Shown in pieces: positions 1 to 5,390 of a DNA stretch of 8,663 bases. The notes beneath the pieces are model-generated. The model saw nothing but the letters and a program-made list of their open reading frames with translations. It was not told where the DNA came from and made no database searches. Location of the stretch: positions 1 to 8,663 of the forward strand of contig DAICZX010000070.1 in NCBI GenBank assembly GCA_027310925.1. Reading direction: 5' to 3'. The DNA is from Candidatus Parcubacteria bacterium (lineage in GTDB: Bacteria > Patescibacteriota > Minisyncoccia > Phycocordibacterales > Phycocordibacteraceae). Each line of letters opens with the position of its first letter. Within the stretch, counting starts at the first letter, position 1. The translations under genes and the position numbers were made by a program.

Positions 1-83
1 ATCCACATGGCATTTTAGATAATCAGAGTTAAACTCGTTGTAGCGATTGTTACGTTATTAATTTTTTATTAACCCTATTTTTT
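1..83 (+). promoter_or_regulatory. AT-rich upstream region of the ribonucleotide reductase gene
   Basis: This stretch is distinctly richer in A+T than the coding DNA that follows and holds no gene that I can see. It contains -10-like words: TAGATAAT at 17-24 (its -35 would fall outside the window) and TATTAA at 56-61 and 67-72. None has a well-spaced -35 box, so no single promoter is called. TTATTAA occurs twice (55-61 and 66-72), 11 bp apart. No Shine-Dalgarno sequence precedes the ATG at 84, which follows a run of T. I looked for a cobalamin riboswitch and for paired NrdR boxes, both possible for this kind of gene, and recognised neither. Confidence 0.35.
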
Positions 84-2492
84 ATGTCAAAAACTGCAAG
101 AGCTCTTGTTCACGTAAAAACTTCAGTTGCACGTGTTTCAAAAACGGCGGAGCCGGTAGTCTCGAAAGAAAAAGAGGCGATTTCAAAGGAGACGATTCGT
201 TATCGTGCAATGATCCCGAGGATTGAAAAGCGTGATGGTCGTCTCGTTCCATTCGATTTTGATAAAATCTCCGCAGCAATCTGGAAAGCAATGGCAGCAA
301 CAGGGGAGGGCACCCAGGAAGACGCTGTACTCGTTGCGCACCAAGTAGTGGGAGAACTTGGACGTTTCTCGAAGAAATACAAGGGCTTTCTTCCGACCGT
401 TGAGGGTATGAATGATTCGATAGAAAAATATCTCATTTTAAATGATTACGTGAAGACGGCAAAGGCTTTCATTTTATATCGTGACAAGCGTGCGCAACTC
501 CGCGCGGCGCATGTCGAGATCTCAGAACACGTACGAAAACTTACTGAAGAAAGCAAAAAATATTTTTCCGGTAACGCTCTCGGTGAGTTCGTTTACCTGC
601 GGACGTATGCTAAATGGATTCCGGAAGAGGGTCGTCGCGAGACGTGGATTGAGACAGTCGACCGATACATAAGTTTCATGCGTGAGAACATCGGTAACAA
701 ACTGACCGAAAAGGAATATACCGAAGTACGCACGGCCATTCTCAAACAAGAGGTAATGCCATCAATGCGTCTCATGCAATTCTCGGGTGAGGCGGTACGC
801 CGTTGTAATACGTGCGCATATAATTGTACTTTCATTGCACCAGTCAAACTTACTGATTTTGCCGAAATAATGTATCTCTCTATGCAAGGGTGTGGCGTTG
901 GTTTTGCTGTCGAGAGTCAGAACATAGAACAGTTGCCACAGATCAAAAAACAGACGGGAGAGAAATTATCACCACATTTCGTTGCCGATTCAAAGGAAGG
1001 ATGGTGCGATGCGCTTACGCTAGGACTTAAGACTTGGTATGACGGCAAGGATGTTTCTTTTGATTTTTCTCAGGTGCGTCCTGCAGGGGCACGATTAAAG
1101 GTAATGGGTGGTAAAGCCTCTGGCCCTGAACCTCTCAGGAGTCTGCTTGGATTTGCGCGCGAACGTGTTATGGCGCGGCAAGGTCGACGCCTGCGTAATA
1201 TTGACGCCCATGACATTATCTGCAAGATCGGTGAGTGTGTGGTTGCAGGTGGGGTGCGTCGCACCGCGATGATCTCGCTTTCCGATCTTGATGACGTAGA
1301 GATGCGCGATGCCAAGAAAGGACAGTTTTATATGACCGATCCACATCGTGTGGTTGCGAATAATTCAGCAGTCTATGAAGTGCAGCCGACAAATGCTGAG
1401 CTAATGGATGAGTGGGTTGCTCTCATGAAAAGTGGTGCGGGCGAGCGAGGTATCTTTAATCGCGGTTCGCTCGCGACGACACTCCCGAAACGTCGTATTG
1501 ATTATTTCAAAGAAATCGGTTTTATCGGAGAAGATGGTGTGGTGCGTGGGTCCATTGGCACAAACCCTTGCGCCGAGATCATTCTACAATCAAAGCAATT
1601 CTGCAATCTATCGGAAGTAATCGCGCGTGCACATGATACAGAAGCCTCGCTTCTTCGAAAGGCGCGACTTGCGGCAATCCTCGGTACATACCAATCAACG
1701 CTCACGAAGTTTGAGTACATCTCAAAGGAATGGACCGATCACAATCGCGCGGAACGGCTTCTTGGCGTTTCGGTGACTGGACAGTGGGATTCACCAGTCG
1801 CACGACGCCCGGAAGTTATGCGCAAACTCCGCGACATAGCGGTGAAGACGAACAACACATACGCGAAGCGTTTCGGCGTCGAACGATCAATGGCGGTTAC
1901 CGCGGTAAAGCCATCAGGAACCGTTTCCCAGACCTTTAATTGCGCTTCGGGAATTCACCCGCGTCACGCGCCATACTACGTTCGGCGTGTGCGCATTAGT
2001 GCAACCGACTCACTCTTTAAGATGATGCGGGATCAAGGCGTACCCTTCTATCCGGAAGTTGGGCAGTCGATGGAAGGGGCAAATACTTACGTCCTAGAAT
2101 TTCCGGTTAAGGCACCTGATTCTTCGAAGGGCGCGCGGTTTAAGGATGATTTTACTGCACTCGAACAACTCGAATATTGGAGGCAAGTAAAGCTTAATTA
2201 TACTGAACATAACCCGTCGGCGACCATTTCTGTTGGCACGAGCGAATGGATCAGTGTGGTTGACTGGATTCAGAAAAACTGGAGCATTATCGGTGGGCTT
2301 TCTTTTTTACCAAGAAGCGATTATGTGTACCGACTTGCACCCTATGAAACAATCACAAAAGAGGAATACGAAACGCGTATGGCTCGGTTTCCAAAAGTGG
2401 ACTATTCGAAGCTTATAGCGTATGAGCGCCAGGATGAGACTGAGATGAAAAAAGAGCTTGCCTGTGCTGGCGGGACTTGTGAGATAGAGTAA
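84..2492 (+). CDS. rtpR: Class II adenosylcobalamin-dependent ribonucleoside-triphosphate reductase (RtpR/NrdJ type) with ATP-cone
   Basis: This cytoplasmic enzyme reduces ribonucleotides to deoxyribonucleotides using a thiyl radical made with coenzyme B12. Residues about 45-135 form an ATP-cone (IEKRDGRLVPFDFDKI from 47), the usual site for dATP/ATP activity control. The 10-stranded barrel follows. N494-P-C496-A-E498 is the catalytic loop: C496 is the thiyl radical site, and N494 and E498 bind substrate. C507 (QFCNLSEV) and probably C248 (AYNCTF) form the active-site redox pair. The tail C794-AGGT-C799 matches the C-terminal shuttle cysteines of the Lactobacillus leichmannii enzyme, which thioredoxin reduces. 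At 802 aa it is longer than that monomeric enzyme (739 aa), mainly because of the ATP-cone and a basic 44-residue N-terminal extension. Met43 (base 210) is an alternative start; I kept 84 because the reading frame opens right after the AT-rich leader. No intein or frameshift is seen. The gene ends 15 bases before a bidirectional terminator. Confidence 0.93.
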   Translation: MSKTARALVHVKTSVARVSKTAEPVVSKEKEAISKETIRYRAMIPRIEKRDGRLVPFDFDKISAAIWKAMAATGEGTQEDAVLVAHQVVGELGRFSKKYKGFLPTVEGMNDSIEKYLILNDYVKTAKAFILYRDKRAQLRAAHVEISEHVRKLTEESKKYFSGNALGEFVYLRTYAKWIPEEGRRETWIETVDRYISFMRENIGNKLTEKEYTEVRTAILKQEVMPSMRLMQFSGEAVRRCNTCAYNCTFIAPVKLTDFAEIMYLSMQGCGVGFAVESQNIEQLPQIKKQTGEKLSPHFVADSKEGWCDALTLGLKTWYDGKDVSFDFSQVRPAGARLKVMGGKASGPEPLRSLLGFARERVMARQGRRLRNIDAHDIICKIGECVVAGGVRRTAMISLSDLDDVEMRDAKKGQFYMTDPHRVVANNSAVYEVQPTNAELMDEWVALMKSGAGERGIFNRGSLATTLPKRRIDYFKEIGFIGEDGVVRGSIGTNPCAEIILQSKQFCNLSEVIARAHDTEASLLRKARLAAILGTYQSTLTKFEYISKEWTDHNRAERLLGVSVTGQWDSPVARRPEVMRKLRDIAVKTNNTYAKRFGVERSMAVTAVKPSGTVSQTFNCASGIHPRHAPYYVRRVRISATDSLFKMMRDQGVPFYPEVGQSMEGANTYVLEFPVKAPDSSKGARFKDDFTALEQLEYWRQVKLNYTEHNPSATISVGTSEWISVVDWIQKNWSIIGGLSFLPRSDYVYRLAPYETITKEEYETRMARFPKVDYSKLIAYERQDETEMKKELACAGGTCEIE

Positions 2493-2506
2493 TCTTTTCA
2501 AAATAA

Positions 2507-2538
2507 GAGAAAACCCGCGCAGGAGCGCGGGTTTTCTC
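2507..2538. terminator. Bidirectional intrinsic terminator shared by rtpR and rnpB
   Basis: A perfect 14-bp inverted repeat, GAGAAAACCCGCGC (2507-2520) and GCGCGGGTTTTCTC (2525-2538), is separated by the loop AGGA. The GC-rich core flanked by A/T runs gives a U-rich 3' side on both strands: GTTTTCTCATTTTAT reading right, and GTTTTCTCTTATTTT reading left. It lies 15 bases after the rtpR stop codon and 5 bases beyond the mature 3' end of rnpB on the opposite strand, so one hairpin can terminate both convergent transcripts. Confidence 0.9.
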
Positions 2539-2542
2539 ATTT

Positions 2543-2879
2543 TATAGACCGAACCGATAAGCCGAATTCTGTCGTGGGCGATCATTTATCTGGGCCCACA
2601 ATTACTTGTGAGCTCAAGCGGCACTCCCTTTTGTGGGGCACGGCCTTGCATGCGGGTAAGGATTTATTCGTTGCACCCCCATCTCTCGACGGGACTCTCC
2701 CCGAAGGGATCCTCTAACTTTCGTCTTCGGCGTCTCTGTAGGCACCTCTATCCTTGCGGACGACGGGCGTTACCCGCTACCTATTTTCCACTCACCGATT
2801 GGCGAATGGGAAGCATGTTCGGACTTTCCTCCCGCGCAGGGCTTACGTCCGCGCGAGCGATCGTCTAGCTCGGTCTATA
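2543..2879 (-). ncRNA. rnpB: RNase P RNA (bacterial, closest to type A)
   Basis: This is the catalytic RNA that, with the protein RnpA, removes 5' leaders from pre-tRNAs. On the minus strand the ends pair as helix P1 (TATAGACCGA at 2879-2870 with TCGGTCTATA at 2552-2543), which sets the boundaries of about 337 nt. The universal core motif GAGGAAAGTCCG lies at 2831-2820, and ACAGAATTCGGCTTAT at 2572-2557. In P4/P5 the pair CCGAA/TTCGG replaces CCGGG/CCCGG of E. coli, a compensatory change that argues for a functional RNA. Also visible are P8 (CGGG-TAACG-CCCG), P9 (TCC-GCAA-GGA), two tetraloop hairpins in the specificity domain (TTCG loop at 2709-2698, GAGA loop at 2693-2678), and P18 with a GTAA tetraloop (2613-2594). 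Two oddities are an extra hairpin at 2812-2786 and a very short P15 region at about 2648-2615 without a GGU motif. It is convergent with rtpR and divergent from the ligase-like gene. Confidence 0.95.
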
Positions 2880-2882
2880 CAC

Positions 2883-2900
2883 ATCATACCATTAATTATG
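2883..2900 (-). promoter_or_regulatory. Candidate rnpB promoter, -10 elements only
   Basis: Reading leftward toward rnpB there are two possible -10 hexamers: CATAAT (2900-2895) and TATGAT (2888-2883). CATAAT would place the start near 2888, giving a leader of about nine bases before P1. TATGAT would start inside P1, which fits less well. No good -35 hexamer at 16-18 bp is visible for either, so the location is plausible from position but the exact promoter is uncertain. Confidence 0.35.
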
Positions 2901-2924
2901 TAATATGGTCTGTGGACGAACACC

Positions 2925-2951
2925 TAGACTACAGTGGGTGCGAGGTATACT
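2925..2951 (+). promoter_or_regulatory. Candidate promoter for the ligase-like gene
   Basis: TATACT at 2946-2951 matches five of six bases of the consensus -10. TAGACT at 2925-2930 matches four of six of the -35, but the 15-bp spacing is short. Transcription would start near 2958, leaving a leader of about 35 bases before the ATG at 2993. The leader has at most a weak purine stretch (GAGAAA at 2982-2987) as a ribosome binding site. The element would fire divergently from the rnpB promoter. Confidence 0.35.
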
Positions 2952-2992
2952 AAACATTATTATCACCAAAATAAATTCGACGAGAAACAACC

Positions 2993-5350
2993 ATGCCTCT
3001 ACAACAACCACCCACCCACCCCTCACTTGAGGGCATTAGTATATGGGCGCTGATAGTGACTCTCGTCGTTGGCGTATTCGCGTTCATCCCGTCTGCGGCA
3101 GTCCCATTCTCGACGACAAAAACTTTCTTGCTCGCTGCCGGAGCACTCATCACGTTTGCGGTTTATATTCTCGCGCGCCTTTCGCGTGGCAACATCATTC
3201 TTCCACCGCTGGTGCTTGTGGGCGCGCTCTGGTTACCCGTAATAGCTTACACACTTTCTGCGGCATTTTCTGGAGTACCATTTACAAACACATTTTGGGG
3301 AACGGCTTTCGAACCCGACACGCTCGGCTTCATGTTTATTGCAGCCGGTCTTGGAACTTTAGCTGCACTTGTGTTGAGGCGGCCTGAGCATTACCGCCTG
3401 TTCCTTCGCGTGGGTGCCTTTGTGTTTGGTTTCGTTACGTTACTCGAAGTATGCGCCGTTGTTGTCGGGCAATTTGCATCGAATTTAATTCCACCTACAT
3501 TTTCGATTCTTGGTTCTTTTGACGACCTAGCATTTTTTCTCGGCCTCGGTGTGGTTAGTGTTCTCATAACACTCCGATTCCTTGAATTACAGACGCGAAT
3601 ACGACGCGGCCTTCTTGTAAGTGGTGCGGCTTCGCTTTTTTTGCTCGCCCTCGCGAACTCAATGGTTGTTTGGGTATTGATCGCTCTCGTAGCGCTCGGC
3701 CTTTTTGTTGAAGCGGTGATGCGTCGCCGACCAAAAGCAGTTGATGCCGATTTTGATGGGGCAGTGACAACAGGTGACATATCACTCGAGATGGACGAGG
3801 GGAGTCATTCGCTCATTTTGCCGATTACAGCACTTGCGGTGTCACTCTTCTTCCTTATCGGTGGAACACTTGGTGGCGCACTTGCGAGCGCGTTTCATAT
3901 GAACGTATTAAATGTTCGTCCATCTTGGCAATCAACACTCTCGGTAGCACACAGGTCATATGCTACCGCACCAATCTTTGGTACTGGTCCAGACACCTTT
4001 GGTATCGAATGGCTCAAGTATCGTGACGCGTCGCTCAATTCAACTGTGTTTTGGAATACTGATTTTTCTACCGGTATTGGCTTTATTCCGACATCATTCG
4101 TGACAACCGGTATCGTGGGGGCCATCGCATGGATCTTGTTTCTTGGACTTCTTGTCATACTTGGTCTGCGCATGCTTATTTTGCGTGCGCCGGAAGACGC
4201 ATTCATCCGTTACGCCGCGATACTCTCGTTTGTCGGTTCGCTCTACCTATTTGCCATCGCGATCTTTGATGTGCCGAATGCAATCATCCTTACGTTCGCT
4301 TTCGTTTTCGCAGGTTTTTTCATCTCGACAACTCGTTTTGCCGTACGTGGTCAACAGTGGGGTGTTGTTTTCTCACGCTCTCCACGGCTCGGATTCGTTA
4401 TCGTGTTCTCGCTCACAATTCTTTTGCTCGTGTCGGTGATTGCAGCGTATGCGCTTGTTGAACGTTCTATTGCCATGACACAGCTCGCGAATGCGGGTGC
4501 CGCATTTTCTGCAGGCAATCTCGACGTAGCCGATCAAGCTGCACAGGACTCAATTTCCTTTGCACCAAATGCAGCTGCGTATCAAATCGAGGCTGGTGTT
4601 GCGGCGGCGCGTCTCGGAAGTATTGCAGCATCTTCGACAATGCCGGCAGCCGTCGCGCAACAGACGTTTCAAGCAACGCTCTCAGCAGGAATCAATGCCG
4701 CTCTGACAGCGACGCAACTCGCTCCCCTCGACTACCAGAACTGGCTCGTGCTCGGAAACTTGTATGCGCAGGCGGTTCCACTTGGTTATAACAGTGCGAA
4801 AACCGCGTATGAAAAAGCCCAAGCGTTGGATCCGACGGATCCGCAAATTCCATATATTCTTGCGCAGCTCGATATAGCAAATAAGGATACGGTTGCAGCA
4901 GAAAGTGATTTGAAAGCCGCTATTGCACTTAAGCAGGATTACACACCCGCCATCTTCTTACTCTCGCAACTTGAGGTCAAGGACGGTAATGTAAAGGATG
5001 CGCTCGCCACTGCGCTTGCTGCCGCTTATTTCACACCAAACGATCCGAACATACTCTTCCAGGTTGGCATATTGCGTGCAGCGGAAAACGATTACGCGGA
5101 TGCGGTTACTGCGCTTTCTGGTGCGGTTACCGCGAATCCTCAGTTCGCGAATGCGCGCTATTTTCTCGCGGCAGTATACGCGAAGCAGGGTGATCTGAAG
5201 GATGCACTCACACAGATGCAGGCTATAGCTGCTCTTTCGACCGATAACGCAACAGCAGTGGCAACCCAACTTACGGCGCTTGAGGCAGGAAAGGATCCAT
5301 TCCCCGTGAACTTCTTCTCACTTTCTATCGCGCCGCCAGTGAAGCCATAA
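2993..5350 (+). CDS. O-antigen ligase/polymerase-like polytopic membrane protein with C-terminal TPR domain
   Basis: The 785-aa product has about 13 predicted membrane segments (roughly 16-36, 43-62, 68-92, 107-128, 136-160, 176-196, 206-222, 223-243, 274-296, 370-392, 405-425, 428-446, 467-490), then a soluble Ala-rich region of TPR-type helical repeats (about 495-542 and 581-752). The large loop at 297-369 between segments nine and ten carries RPSWQSTL (309) and PIFGTGPDTF (327), resembling the loop of the Wzy_C/O-antigen ligase family (WaaL, PglL, Wzy), which moves lipid-linked glycans onto an acceptor or polymerises them outside the cytoplasmic membrane. Candidate loop residues are R309, H320, R321 and D335. 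An acidic loop lies at 250-271. The TPR part suggests protein-protein contact or acceptor recruitment; its side of the membrane is not certain. A flippase gene follows after 40 bases, which fits a role in surface glycans. The substrate cannot be named. The start at 2993 is the first ATG in frame before the first hydrophobic segment. Confidence 0.8.
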   Translation: MPLQQPPTHPSLEGISIWALIVTLVVGVFAFIPSAAVPFSTTKTFLLAAGALITFAVYILARLSRGNIILPPLVLVGALWLPVIAYTLSAAFSGVPFTNTFWGTAFEPDTLGFMFIAAGLGTLAALVLRRPEHYRLFLRVGAFVFGFVTLLEVCAVVVGQFASNLIPPTFSILGSFDDLAFFLGLGVVSVLITLRFLELQTRIRRGLLVSGAASLFLLALANSMVVWVLIALVALGLFVEAVMRRRPKAVDADFDGAVTTGDISLEMDEGSHSLILPITALAVSLFFLIGGTLGGALASAFHMNVLNVRPSWQSTLSVAHRSYATAPIFGTGPDTFGIEWLKYRDASLNSTVFWNTDFSTGIGFIPTSFVTTGIVGAIAWILFLGLLVILGLRMLILRAPEDAFIRYAAILSFVGSLYLFAIAIFDVPNAIILTFAFVFAGFFISTTRFAVRGQQWGVVFSRSPRLGFVIVFSLTILLLVSVIAAYALVERSIAMTQLANAGAAFSAGNLDVADQAAQDSISFAPNAAAYQIEAGVAAARLGSIAASSTMPAAVAQQTFQATLSAGINAALTATQLAPLDYQNWLVLGNLYAQAVPLGYNSAKTAYEKAQALDPTDPQIPYILAQLDIANKDTVAAESDLKAAIALKQDYTPAIFLLSQLEVKDGNVKDALATALAAAYFTPNDPNILFQVGILRAAENDYADAVTALSGAVTANPQFANARYFLAAVYAKQGDLKDALTQMQAIAALSTDNATAVATQLTALEAGKDPFPVNFFSLSIAPPVKP

Positions 5351-5353
5351 GTT

Positions 5354-5382
5354 TTGGCGACTGCTATTTCATAGCGTACTAT
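5354..5382 (+). promoter_or_regulatory. Candidate promoter for murJ, predicted to give a leaderless mRNA
   Basis: TTGGCG (5354-5359) and TACTAT (5377-5382) each match four of six consensus bases and are separated by exactly 17 bp. Transcription would begin at about 5389-5391, on or next to the ATG at 5391. The spacer holds a perfect 5-bp dyad, GCTAT-TTC-ATAGC (5363-5375), which could be an operator or chance. The 40-base gap after the upstream stop codon contains no terminator, so readthrough from the ligase-like gene is also likely. Confidence 0.4.
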
Positions 5383-5390
5383 AGAGCGAT

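Noticed and set aside
1..83. Cobalamin riboswitch or NrdR operator controlling the reductase
   Set aside because: The stretch is too short and AT-rich to hold a B12 riboswitch, and no NrdR-like box pair was recognised. Either could lie upstream of the window.
84..2492. Intein or frameshift in the reductase
   Set aside because: The catalytic loop and all family blocks are contiguous in one frame, and no Hint-domain sequence interrupts them.
2608..2868. An 86-codon open frame on the plus strand
   Set aside because: It lies fully antisense to the RNase P RNA, whose conserved core and pairing explain the sequence. The Cys/Arg/Pro-rich product resembles nothing, and antisense rnpB frames are a known source of false proteins.
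3391..3780. A 129-codon minus-strand frame inside the ligase-like gene
   Set aside because: It has a low-complexity Arg/Thr/Ser-rich product and lies opposite codons for clear transmembrane segments, so it is a shadow.
4826..4842. GGATCCG repeated twice in the ligase-like gene
   Set aside because: It encodes the DPTDP turn between TPR helices, so it is a coding coincidence and not a recombination site.
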